Positions 35,143 through 43,481 of a stretch of DNA of 64,000 bases are shown piece by piece. Numbering within the stretch: position 1 is the stretch's first letter; every line of letters begins with the position of its first letter. The DNA is from JAHDHW01 sp963793295 (GTDB taxonomy: Bacteria > Bacteroidota > Bacteroidia > Chitinophagales > Saprospiraceae). The position numbers and the translations under genes were made by a program. The stretch covers positions 31,368-95,367 of the forward strand of contig CAWBZX010000044.1 of the NCBI GenBank assembly GCA_963793295.1, written 5' to 3'. The notes below the pieces were generated by a model. That model did no database searches, was not told where the DNA came from, and saw only the letters and a list, made by a program, of their open reading frames with translations.

Positions 35143-36831
35143 ATGAAAACCAAATTCGGTTTACGAAACCAGTTTTATCTAACATTGCTGCTTTTTGTTT
35201 TATTTGGTTGTGCCAAGCAGTGGTATCCAAAGGCAGCGACCGATACGGTTCGGGAGCAAGACCTGGGAGGTCTACCCTACCATGCGCTGGTTTATCACCT
35301 GGATCTTTCCATCCTTGCTTACCAGTTATATGGGCAAACGCTTATCTGGCCTTTCGATCCATATTATGAAGAATCGAACAATAGAAAAGGAAACCGAGAA
35401 CAGGTTATGGAAAAGGTTCGTTCATGGGCAAAAATCAAAGGTGCGGAACAGGTGAAGATGGGAACAGGACTTGAAAGCTACCGTGGACCCGGTGTGCTTA
35501 GTGGCTTTAAGGATAATCCGAGGCATGACCCTATTGTTTACAGGTACGATCGCCTTCATCCCTGGAGCCCAAATATTACAAATGCAATCGGTCCATGGAT
35601 AGAGTATCTCGTACCAAGAGAAGTCACCGGTCCGATACGTGACGTTTACATGTGTTACCAAAAAACCGGAAAACCTGTGGATTCGATGGCCATCGAAAAG
35701 ATTTTAACTAAGCGTAACGACTATATTTCTGGAGCCCGCGATGTACTCCTGGCTTTTGAAGGAGGAACAGGTGATAAAGGCATAAAAGGGCAACCTGCTT
35801 CACAGAGTCTCATGGGTTTTGTACTGGTTCGGTACTATGCCGGTGGCGATAATTTCGATGTACATATTTCTTTCCGAGGGAGCAGGAGCGGATCAGGAAG
35901 CAGGGCGGCTTTACAATCGCTAGACGATGATGATGCCAAAGGTAACCCCGATTGGATCACCGATCTGGGCTACAATTTGGTTGGCCCTGAAACAGGCGGG
36001 GGGCATATAACTCAAACCGAATCTGTAAGCAGAGGAATGGCAAAATGCATGGAATCCATTTATCCCAATTTATTTCAATGTCTGAGGCATGTGGCCCAAC
36101 TCACATCTAATGCTATTCCTAAACGCATATTTGTTACCGGCCACAGTCTTGGAGGAGGCTTGGCACAAGTCTTTGTTAGCTCCGTGCTCCTTGGAGATCT
36201 ATATGGCCCCGATGCAACCGGCAATGCGATGCCAGATGAGTTACGACCCTGGCCGTGGAAACAATTAAAGCTGATCACTTTCAGTGCGCCAAGGGTTGGA
36301 GATGCAATATGGGCCGAAAAACTAACCAGAGAATATCTGTCTTCTGATTTCTTTTCCAGCGCTATTAACCCTTTCGACAGAGATGCACTTAAAGCGTCTG
36401 ACCCGGGAATACTGCCCCTGTTATTGAACCCAAACCGACCTTCAGGTTTCCGGGTATTGATCCCTTCGGATCCGATTACGACAGAAAAAATACCAGGTGG
36501 CAAGCACGTGGGCAAGACTGTTTATGTTAGCAAACCAAGTATTCTAGATCCGCTTCCTCCGCCAAAATTTAAGTCGCATGAGCCAGCGAAAATCCGAAGT
36601 TTTCTAACTTCCGGCCTAAATGATCCCCGAATCCCGGTTACCGCTTGGCAAACCCACAAGATGACCGACCTAAATCCAGATCGTGTCAAATCAAAAAAAG
36701 GTACTACGGGAGAATATTTGAAACTTGCATCTTCAATCGAAAGATACTATCGAGACAAAGGAATCTACTTTGATTCTTCTGGTTTTAAATCAGATTTTAA
36801 TCTTTTTTTAAAGATTTACGAGAATAAATAA
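35143..36831 (+). CDS. Lipase class 3 family lipoprotein
   Basis: 562 residues from the ATG at 35143, which places a lipoprotein signal correctly (hydrophobic 10-21, lipobox LFGC, Cys23); an upstream GTG at 35110 would bury it. The nucleophile elbow is VTGHSLGGGLAQVF with Ser335. FSAPRVGD is the second conserved class 3 motif, and HISFRGSRSGSGS resembles the strand before the oxyanion hole. It is probably a surface- or periplasm-facing esterase or lipase. Expected to be triad Ser-Asp-His; the Asp and His are not assigned with certainty. Confidence 0.87.
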   Translation: MKTKFGLRNQFYLTLLLFVLFGCAKQWYPKAATDTVREQDLGGLPYHALVYHLDLSILAYQLYGQTLIWPFDPYYEESNNRKGNREQVMEKVRSWAKIKGAEQVKMGTGLESYRGPGVLSGFKDNPRHDPIVYRYDRLHPWSPNITNAIGPWIEYLVPREVTGPIRDVYMCYQKTGKPVDSMAIEKILTKRNDYISGARDVLLAFEGGTGDKGIKGQPASQSLMGFVLVRYYAGGDNFDVHISFRGSRSGSGSRAALQSLDDDDAKGNPDWITDLGYNLVGPETGGGHITQTESVSRGMAKCMESIYPNLFQCLRHVAQLTSNAIPKRIFVTGHSLGGGLAQVFVSSVLLGDLYGPDATGNAMPDELRPWPWKQLKLITFSAPRVGDAIWAEKLTREYLSSDFFSSAINPFDRDALKASDPGILPLLLNPNRPSGFRVLIPSDPITTEKIPGGKHVGKTVYVSKPSILDPLPPPKFKSHEPAKIRSFLTSGLNDPRIPVTAWQTHKMTDLNPDRVKSKKGTTGEYLKLASSIERYYRDKGIYFDSSGFKSDFNLFLKIYENK

Positions 36832-36971
36832 ATTAAAGAACTTCAAAGAATCTATTGAAAATTTGAAAGAAAAATAGTAACTAATTAACCACACTTAACA
36901 CCATACAGATATGCTATCGATTCTTATAGCCTGACGTTTATCCGTGTGTTATAGCCAATTAAAATAACTAG

Positions 36972-37364
36972 CTATAAGATGCTTACCAACGCAGCCCCCG
37001 CTAAGGCAGCAGAAACTAGAAATAGTGGAATTCGTAAATACTTGCCATCGAGAGAACAAGCAACAACATCAAGTATATCCCTGAAAACTACACTTGCAAG
37101 ACCGACAGTGAACAGAACTTCATTACCAAGTAACAATGCAGCCCAAAGAACCACTCCAGTAGCAATTTGACGAGAACCCCACCATCGAACATTGGGTGCC
37201 CGAACGATTTTAAACCAATCAGCAACGGAATCTTTGCTAGGTGGTTGAGAGTCTGTGGTTTCAATCAAGAGAGAGACCCCTTTTTTGAATAGGAGTGCAG
37301 CTAGGCCAGTAACGAGAGTAGCTACGGCAAAAAAACCTGTTACGACTATTACGAATGTTGACAT
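36972..37364 (-). CDS. DUF4267-type small membrane protein
   Basis: 130 residues with four predicted membrane helices (about 4-26, 65-85, 85-100 and 108-128). RWWGSRQIATGVVLWAALL resembles the conserved segment of DUF4267 proteins. It is divergent from the HxlR gene, with two palindromic operator-like sites between, so it is very likely the regulator's target. Its base composition looks more GC-rich than its neighbours, which may indicate recent arrival. Function unknown. Confidence 0.78.
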   Translation of the reverse strand: MSTFVIVVTGFFAVATLVTGLAALLFKKGVSLLIETTDSQPPSKDSVADWFKIVRAPNVRWWGSRQIATGVVLWAALLLGNEVLFTVGLASVVFRDILDVVACSLDGKYLRIPLFLVSAALAGAALVSIL

Positions 37365-37430
37365 ACCTTTTGTTTTATGAATTTTATTTAGAAAATGTTA
37401 CTTTTGATTTGCAAGCAAAAATAATATATT

Positions 37431-37476
37431 ACTTGTGTTTCACAAGCGATAATTTAAATAACTTGTGTTTTACAAG
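37431..37476. promoter_or_regulatory. Two palindromic operator-like sites for the HxlR regulator
   Basis: ACTTGTGTTTCACAAG (37431-37446) and ACTTGTGTTTTACAAG (37461-37476) are near-identical palindromes (CTTGT-N5-ACAAG) whose starts are exactly 30 bases apart, about three helical turns. A weaker related site, CTTTTGATTTGCAAG, is at 37401-37415. They lie in the divergent promoter region. Confidence 0.75.
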
Positions 37477-37496
37477 TGAATTTAAGAGTTAATAAT

Positions 37497-37940
37497 ATGA
37501 AACCTACATTTCGATGCGATTGCCCCATTACCTCGGCCCTTGATATATTAGGAGATAAATGGATGTTGGTAATCGTCAAACAGATGCTAATTCAAGAGAT
37601 GCAAACTTTCAAGGACTTTACTGAAAGTGATGAAGCGATTGCTACCAATATTCTTTCATCAAAACTCAAATGTCTAGAACATTATGGCCTAATTAAGAAG
37701 ACCAAACATCCAACAAATAAGAAAACCAATCTTTATCAACTAACCGAAGACGGATTGTCGCTTACACCCGTCATTGTGGAATTAGCTCTTTGGAGTGACA
37801 AAAACTTAAGGGAATTTAATCCTATCATGCGACAAAGCGATGAACTTGAATTAATGAAGAACAACAAAGAGGAATTTATCTCAGCAATAAAGGGGAACTA
37901 TAAAGAAAAACTGGCTACAACAATGTATATGAAATCATAG
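37497..37940 (+). CDS. HxlR-family transcriptional regulator
   Basis: 147 residues from the ATG at 37497; a non-ATG start further up would overlap operator 2. The family signature CPITSALDILGDKWMLVIVK (about residues 9-28) includes the redox-sensitive cysteine, and the winged helix continues with ATNILSSKLKCLEHYGLIKK. HxlR proteins bind palindromes as dimers and often sense reactive electrophiles or oxidants through the cysteine. It likely represses itself and the divergent DUF4267 gene. Its last codons lie inside hairpin copy 12. Confidence 0.93.
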   Translation: MKPTFRCDCPITSALDILGDKWMLVIVKQMLIQEMQTFKDFTESDEAIATNILSSKLKCLEHYGLIKKTKHPTNKKTNLYQLTEDGLSLTPVIVELALWSDKNLREFNPIMRQSDELELMKNNKEEFISAIKGNYKEKLATTMYMKS

Positions 37941-37980
37941 CTCGTTTCTCGCTATGCTTCATATACTAACCGTTGTCTGC
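37914..37980 (+). repeat. Short attC-like hairpin, copy 12, overlapping the HxlR gene end
   Basis: TACAACAATGTATATGAAATC followed by ATAGC pairs with GCTATGCTTCATATAC followed by TAACCGTTGTCTGC. Outer ACAAC/GTTGT, then TATATGAA/TTCATATA, then CATAGC/GCTATG. It is shorter and its inner arms differ from the main family, but the box layout is the same. Confidence 0.6.
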
Positions 37981-37991
37981 AAATAAAAATC

Positions 37992-39047
37992 ATGACCCCT
38001 GAAAAAAAATTAAAAACTCAAAATATTCTCATCATAATTGGATTCGGATTGATTTTCGGTCTGCTTTATAATTTTCTGTTTTATCCACATTCTCTTACCG
38101 AGTTTTTAGAAGCAGGTGTTATTAGTATTTTAATAGGCCTGATAGTAGGAATTCTGGAAGAGTTTGTGCTCGTTAAGGCATTTCAAAAAAAATCCTTTCT
38201 GACCGTATCATTAATTCGAGCCACATTATATTCTCTGTTAACAAGTATTGTATTGTGTTTTGTTCTATCAATTGAGATCTCTATTATTGAACAAATAAGT
38301 TACTCAAAAGCCGTAATCCAATATCTAAAAAGTCCTTTATTTCAAAGAGATTTCCTATTTACATTCTTGTTCATAATTTTAATGCTATTTATTTTACAGA
38401 TCATCTTACTAATTGGAAGAGCTAACTTTTTGAGATTAATTCTAGGGTTATATCACCAACCACGAGAAGTCTCAAGAATTTTCATGTTTGTTGATTTAAA
38501 AGGTTCAACATCTATTGCGGAAAAGTTAACAAACAAAGAATTTAGTGCTTTCGTTAAAGATTACTTTTACGACATATCAGATGCAATTATGATGTTTAGT
38601 GGAGAAGTCTATCAATATGTTGGGGATGAGATCATCGTTGTTTGGCCGATTCGAAGTAAAAATTTAAATTGTATACGGAGCTTTTTTAAAATGGTTGAAA
38701 TAATTGAAGGAAAAAAGAATAACTATCAATCAAAGTATGGCATTATACCTGAATTTAAAGCAGGGATTCATGTCGGTCAGGTTATAGTAACCTCAGTCGG
38801 AAAACAAAAAAAAGAACTTGTATATCATGGTGATGTCCTGAACACTACTTCCAGAATTGAAGGAAAATGTAATGAATTGAAACAGAAATTATTAATATCA
38901 GAGGATATGCTAAATTATATCAATTTTGAAAAAGACTTTGTTGTGGAGGAAAAGGGGGAAATTGAGCTAAGAGGAAAAGCACATAAACTTAATCTTTATG
39001 GAGTAAAATTAGCAGCTAACAATGGCTATTCGTCGATGCCAGCGTAA
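37992..39047 (+). CDS. Class III adenylate/guanylate cyclase with N-terminal membrane domain
   Basis: 351 residues. Four membrane helices at about 11-30, 42-62, 72-95 and 121-142 precede the cyclase domain (about 160-335). Metal-binding Asp168 is in FVDLKGSTSIAEKL and Asp212 in QYVGDEIIVVW. HVGQVIVTSVGKQKKELVYH and VLNTTSRIEGKCNELKQKLL follow as usual. It makes cAMP or cGMP at the inner membrane. The last 12 residues (LAANNGYSSMPA) and the stop codon are encoded by hairpin copy 13, so the natural C-terminus was replaced or extended by the repeat. Confidence 0.9.
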   Translation: MTPEKKLKTQNILIIIGFGLIFGLLYNFLFYPHSLTEFLEAGVISILIGLIVGILEEFVLVKAFQKKSFLTVSLIRATLYSLLTSIVLCFVLSIEISIIEQISYSKAVIQYLKSPLFQRDFLFTFLFIILMLFILQIILLIGRANFLRLILGLYHQPREVSRIFMFVDLKGSTSIAEKLTNKEFSAFVKDYFYDISDAIMMFSGEVYQYVGDEIIVVWPIRSKNLNCIRSFFKMVEIIEGKKNNYQSKYGIIPEFKAGIHVGQVIVTSVGKQKKELVYHGDVLNTTSRIEGKCNELKQKLLISEDMLNYINFEKDFVVEEKGEIELRGKAHKLNLYGVKLAANNGYSSMPA

Positions 39048-39124
39048 CTGCCCACGCCAAATTCGCTGCAAGCCTACGCTCTTGCGAATTTGCTGGCACG
39101 TTGTATAGCCCGTCGTTAGCCGCA
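39011..39124 (+). repeat. attC-like hairpin repeat, copy 13 (complete)
   Basis: Left arm AGCAGCTAACAATGGCTATT, right arm GTATAGCCCGTCGTTAGCC. All blocks pair, including GCAAG-type inner arms. Its own ends match over GTTAGC-Y-GC. It overlaps the 3' end of the cyclase gene. Confidence 0.88.
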
Positions 39125-39263
39125 ATCAAATTTAGAGCGCGAAAAATAAATCAATTATTATCAATAAACAAGATATCCGTATCAATCAAAAATTTAATTG
39201 ATACAGGTATATTTGCTAAGCATTTAATACAATATATCCTATAGTAAATTCGCCGATCAGAAA

Positions 39264-40148
39264 ATGAACTTCATGAAAAATCTTGTTTTCGACCTGGAAA
39301 CCGCCCTTACAGTCACCTTAATAATAACAGGGGCTGTGGTCTTGACCCGCTTTTTTAGGTGGCTCATTAATAAGTCTTTCATTACCGCATCGGAAAAACT
39401 AAAAGTCGATCCGACTCGATACAAGTTTTTTAAAAACGCAGTATCATTCATCATTTGGCTGATCGCTTTAGGGGCTATTATATCACTGGTTCCCAAACTA
39501 AAATCCTTAGCAATTACACTATTTGCAGGCGCCGGTATTTTGGTAGCCATTATTGGATTAGCTGCTCAGCAAGCATTTTCAAATATCATTAGCGGAATTT
39601 TCATCATACTATTCAAACCTTTCAGGGTAGGTGATATGATCAGGGTAGGATCACTCGACTATGGTATTGTAGAAGATATTACACTGCGACATACTATTAT
39701 CACAAATCTTGAGAATAAACGAATCATCATTCCCAACTCCGTTATCAGCTCTGAAACTATTGTGAACGATAGTATTGAAGACATGAAGGTTTGCCGCTAT
39801 ATCGAAGTAGGTATCAGTTATGATAGTGATATAGAACTTGCCACCAGAATCATGCAGGAAGAGGGGATAAAGCATCCGGATTGTATAGATGTGCGTACGC
39901 AAGTGCAGAAGGACAAGGGCGTTCCGCAGGTAAACGTTCGCCTCCTTACTTTTGGTGATTTCAGTATTAACCTCAGAGCATTTGTCTGGACTGCTGACCC
40001 TTTGAAGGCAAACCAGATGCATAGCGACATCAATAAGGCTATAAAAAAGCGTTTTGACGCAGAAGGGGTAGAAATACCCTTCCCCTATCGAACTTTGGTT
40101 TATAAAAAAGACATTCCTCCAAATACGAAACTACAGACTGAGGAGTAG
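39264..40148 (+). CDS. Small-conductance mechanosensitive channel, MscS family
   Basis: 294 residues. Three membrane helices: residues about 12-30, 60-80 and the pore-lining third helix, GAGILVAIIGLAAQQAFSNI, with the Gly/Ala pattern of TM3. The beta domain follows with KPFRVGDMIRVG and IPNSVISSETIVN. The C-terminal alpha/beta domain ends FPYRTLVYKK. It opens on membrane tension and releases solutes during osmotic downshock. Length is that of the short MscS form. It lies behind hairpin copy 13. Confidence 0.94.
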   Translation: MNFMKNLVFDLETALTVTLIITGAVVLTRFFRWLINKSFITASEKLKVDPTRYKFFKNAVSFIIWLIALGAIISLVPKLKSLAITLFAGAGILVAIIGLAAQQAFSNIISGIFIILFKPFRVGDMIRVGSLDYGIVEDITLRHTIITNLENKRIIIPNSVISSETIVNDSIEDMKVCRYIEVGISYDSDIELATRIMQEEGIKHPDCIDVRTQVQKDKGVPQVNVRLLTFGDFSINLRAFVWTADPLKANQMHSDINKAIKKRFDAEGVEIPFPYRTLVYKKDIPPNTKLQTEE

Positions 40149-40234
40149 TCTGTAGAATAGACGTATAATAAGGATTTCTTTAAAAACATTTAAATGCGAT
40201 GACATTAAAAGAGCAGAACCAAAAACCTTAAAAT

Positions 40235-40756
40235 ATGAGTAGATTTAAGCATTTAGTTTTGAATAAAGCAGGGATACTGTTATTGATCATCGCTGTGATC
40301 TGTATAACTTCATGTGATAGTAATCAGGAAAAAAGTAATGTAAATGTGAACAACAATGCTTTACAAAATGAAGCATTATTTGTAGCCACAATACAAAAAC
40401 ACCTTGATGCCGTATCAAATAAAGATCTCACCACATTAATAAGTACCTTGTCTCCGGAAGGGAAAATGCAGCTCATCTTGCCTAATTCAGAAATAATAGA
40501 CTCCACTGTTAATTTCATTGAATACCACAAAGAATGGTTTCAGGATACCTCTTGGACCTTTGAAACAAAAATAATAAATACAGAGATTGGTGATAAAATA
40601 GGAATTGCAATTACAGAAATCATATATCGGGAGCCAGATAGAAATGGAAAGCCCTATTTCAATAGAATGATTGTTAGTTATGGATTAGAAAAAATCGACG
40701 ACAAATGGTATATCATTTCAGATCATGCAAGCTCAATTGAAAAATCGAATATTTAA
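40235..40756 (+). CDS. NTF2-like (DUF4440/SnoaL) lipoprotein
   Basis: 173 residues. A lipoprotein signal (hydrophobic 12-25, lipobox ITSC, Cys27) is followed by a low-complexity Asn-rich spacer. The NTF2-like domain comes next: HLDAVSNKDLTTLISTLSPE, then EYHKEWFQDTSWTFE and the closing strand GLEKIDDKWYIISDHASS. Such periplasmic NTF2-like proteins usually bind small ligands; no catalytic residue is clear. It lies 86 bases after the channel gene on the same strand. Confidence 0.82.
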   Translation: MSRFKHLVLNKAGILLLIIAVICITSCDSNQEKSNVNVNNNALQNEALFVATIQKHLDAVSNKDLTTLISTLSPEGKMQLILPNSEIIDSTVNFIEYHKEWFQDTSWTFETKIINTEIGDKIGIAITEIIYREPDRNGKPYFNRMIVSYGLEKIDDKWYIISDHASSIEKSNI

Positions 40757-40787
40757 TTAAACCGGTTTGTATAAACGCAGGTGTGGC

Positions 40788-40825
40788 GCATAACCTCACT
40801 TCCTGTTTTATGTAGTGTTATATGC
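40788..40825 (-). repeat. Short hairpin across the end of the CPBP gene
   Basis: On the minus strand GCATATAAC opens and GTTATGC closes a 38-base palindrome that contains the CPBP stop codon. The AAC/GTT boxes recall the other repeats, but the arms are short and the sequence unrelated. Confidence 0.4.
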
Positions 40826-41521
40826 TTTTTTTCTTTTCCAAATTTGTTCAATTACCGTCCATCCTAATACTACAATGCAAATACCAATAATTTTTTTTTG
40901 ATCAAAATTTCCTGCATTTGTAGTCAGAATAATTAAGGTATGCATAGCTACTACTGGTAAAATTGACTTAAAATCATCAGCTAATTTCCCCAAAAGAAAT
41001 CCACCACCAATGCATATCAATGGAAAGATGAAAATATCGAATTGAGTATCAAATCTAAAATGCCAAATCCACCAAATTACACCTATAAAAATGTATTTTA
41101 AATTTTTATTTAATCCTTCAAGTGCGTTTTGTAAGTATCTTCTCCAACCAAATTCTTCAGTAAAAGCATAAATCGTATTTGTCAAAGCAAAAGCAAATCC
41201 GTAGACTGATTTGTTCATTCCAAAATTATTATTTAATCCACTAATCGAAAAAGCGACTATCGGCAGGCTTAATATGAGTACATTTTTGATTTTTTCATCT
41301 CCAAAAATCGTGATTCTATTTGATCTGTTTTTGTGAAATGTAAGTACAATTAAGGCTGCAATCAATGTGCTAAATCCAGCTAACAAATATCCTGATTCTG
41401 AGATAAATGTGTTCTTAGTAACGGATTGAAAAAAATCTTTGAAATAACCTTGCTGAACTTGATAGGATATTCCAAAAGCAATTAGAATAAATAAGATGAT
41501 ATATTTCCAGTCAATTTTCAT
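40808..41521 (-). CDS. CPBP (CAAX/abortive-infection) family intramembrane metalloprotease
   Basis: 237 residues with about seven membrane helices. The CPBP motifs are present: EE-x3-R in FTEEFGWRRYLQ, a histidine in WWIWHFRFD and the last motif PVVAMHTL. The glutamates and histidines coordinate the catalytic zinc. Family members process prenylated peptides or, in bacteria, protect against bacteriocins. The role here is unknown. It stands alone on the minus strand. Confidence 0.87.
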   Translation of the reverse strand: MKIDWKYIILFILIAFGISYQVQQGYFKDFFQSVTKNTFISESGYLLAGFSTLIAALIVLTFHKNRSNRITIFGDEKIKNVLILSLPIVAFSISGLNNNFGMNKSVYGFAFALTNTIYAFTEEFGWRRYLQNALEGLNKNLKYIFIGVIWWIWHFRFDTQFDIFIFPLICIGGGFLLGKLADDFKSILPVVAMHTLIILTTNAGNFDQKKIIGICIVVLGWTVIEQIWKRKKAYNTT

Positions 41522-42139
41522 TTATATATTTTACCACTTATTCAATTCTTCAAATTACGGATTACGGCTGCCTAAAACTAATCCTTTCAGGAAATCAGCT
41601 GTATCCATCTATTCTTATCTATTAATTTTCCCATTTCTCTTTATTCCGATCACAAATTCAATAAAATACCCCCTGGTTTAATTAATTTCATCCGACTAAA
41701 TTTGCTCAAGGTATTTGTGTAAACTTAGGCTTTAAAACCATTCTTTAAAAGATTAATATTTTAATTGTCCTTTAAAAGAAGGAATTCTTTAAGAAAGCTA
41801 TGAGCTATTTGTCCAAGTTGGAGTATTCAATATTTTCCACATCCTACTTGTTATCTTTGAAGATATGCGGACTAATCAGTTTATAAAAAGTGAACAATAT
41901 TGGATCAAAAGAAAAGTTCCAATATTATTCTCTGGAGATTTGGTTTGCCTGTTACCTACATAGAAAAGGATAAAATATTGTGTATTGAAGGTTGAACACC
42001 TAATGCAAAACTTTCCCAGAAATGGAGTATACCCATTAATTTTATGTTCATTGGTTCGCCAAGCGACCACTTTCCTTACCGGATAGAAGAACTGGGAGGC
42101 GTTCGGTTGATCATTTAAAAATAGTTAAAAGATTGATGC
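41522..42139. other. Gene-free region before ndh
   Basis: About 600 bases without a supportable gene. A 32-codon plus-strand frame from 41864 and a minus-strand frame at 41876-42070 overlap each other, and neither has a recognisable product. Confidence 0.5.
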
Positions 42140-43402
42140 ATGAATAAAAAAAAGCTGCTCATTATCGGCGCTGGTTTTGGAGGCATCCAATTAGCTAAAG
42201 CACTGCGCAATCAGCCATTTGATCTTTTATTGCTAGACAAAAACAATTACCACACCTTTCAGCCACTACTCTACCAGGTGGCAACCGGAGGCTTGGAAGC
42301 AGGTAGTATTGCTTACCCGGTAAGAAGAATTTTAAGAGGTTTTAAGAATGTACGCTTCCAAATGGCAGAAGTATTACAAATTGATACTGATCAGCATTCG
42401 GTAAATACTTCAGTCGGAAAAATAGACTACGACTATCTTGTTATTGCCACGGGCAGCACCAATAATTTTTTCAATTTTGAACCTATTAAAAATTATCTTT
42501 TACCACTAAAATCAATAACAGATGCATTGGATATTCGAAGTTTTTTGATGCAAAACCTGGAAAAGGCTGTTGCAACTTTTGACCAGTCAGAAAAAAGTGA
42601 ATTGATGAATATCGCTATCATTGGCGGCGGTCCAGCAGGGATAGAATTGGCGGGAGCGCTGGCTGAAATGAAACGGTTTGTGCTGCCGAAAGATTTTCCG
42701 CAAATTGATTTTAGTACGATGTCCATTAATCTCTTTGAAGCAGCGCCAAAATTATTAGGCAATATGTCTGAGGAATCTTCTCAATATAGTTTGAAATATC
42801 TGCAGGAAATGGGCATTAACGTGTTGCTCAATTCAAAAGTTAAAGACTATGATAATAGTAAAATATACCTGGAAGATGGCACAGAATTTCAGACGGATAC
42901 CGTCATCTGGACAGCAGGTGTAAAATGTAATCCTATTGAGGGTCTTTCCAAAGAATTTATTACAGGGGGCAACCGTATCGTGGTCAATGAATATAATCAA
43001 ATCCAAGGATTAGAAAATGTCTTTGCCGTAGGCGACATTGCAGCAAAGCTTGACGAACAAAACCCCAAAGGTTTACCGATGCTGGCGCAGGTTGCCATAC
43101 AACAGGCAAAACATTTAGCAAAAAACCTGAAAATGACTATCAAAGGAAAACCAATGCAACCTTTTGAATATAATGACAAAGGTGTGATGGCAACTGTCGG
43201 TCGAAACAAGGCAGTAGTGGATTTACCAAAATTGAAATTTCAAGGTGCAATTGCCTGGCTGGTCTGGATGTTTGTTCATATTTTTTCCTTGATTGGGTTT
43301 AGAAACAAACTCGTTGCCTTCATTGATTGGGCAAATAACTACTTTAGTTATGACCGCCCCCTGGGGCTTATTATCCGACCGTATAAAAAGAAAGGCAAAT
43401 AG
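42140..43402 (+). CDS. ndh: Type II NADH:quinone oxidoreductase (NDH-2)
   Basis: 420 residues. The FAD-binding motif is LIIGAGFGGIQLAKAL (residues 5-20) and the NADH-binding motif IAIIGGGPAGIELAGALAEM (about 155-175). FAVGDIAA is the second FAD contact, and QVAIQQAKHLAKNL is the usual C-terminal segment before a membrane-binding helix around WLVWMFVHIFSLIGF. It oxidises NADH and reduces quinone at the inner membrane without pumping protons. Full-length for the family. Monocistronic. Confidence 0.94.
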   Translation: MNKKKLLIIGAGFGGIQLAKALRNQPFDLLLLDKNNYHTFQPLLYQVATGGLEAGSIAYPVRRILRGFKNVRFQMAEVLQIDTDQHSVNTSVGKIDYDYLVIATGSTNNFFNFEPIKNYLLPLKSITDALDIRSFLMQNLEKAVATFDQSEKSELMNIAIIGGGPAGIELAGALAEMKRFVLPKDFPQIDFSTMSINLFEAAPKLLGNMSEESSQYSLKYLQEMGINVLLNSKVKDYDNSKIYLEDGTEFQTDTVIWTAGVKCNPIEGLSKEFITGGNRIVVNEYNQIQGLENVFAVGDIAAKLDEQNPKGLPMLAQVAIQQAKHLAKNLKMTIKGKPMQPFEYNDKGVMATVGRNKAVVDLPKLKFQGAIAWLVWMFVHIFSLIGFRNKLVAFIDWANNYFSYDRPLGLIIRPYKKKGK

Positions 43403-43481
43403 TTTTTATTAAAAAAGTGCGCGCCGTTTTTAAAAGTTCTATATTTCAATTTCCCCGTGCTATTATGATAGCTGTTTTTAT

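Noticed and set aside
41864..42070. Overlapping small frames on both strands before ndh
   Set aside because: Neither has a recognised domain, they overlap each other, and the region looks like AT-rich leader DNA.
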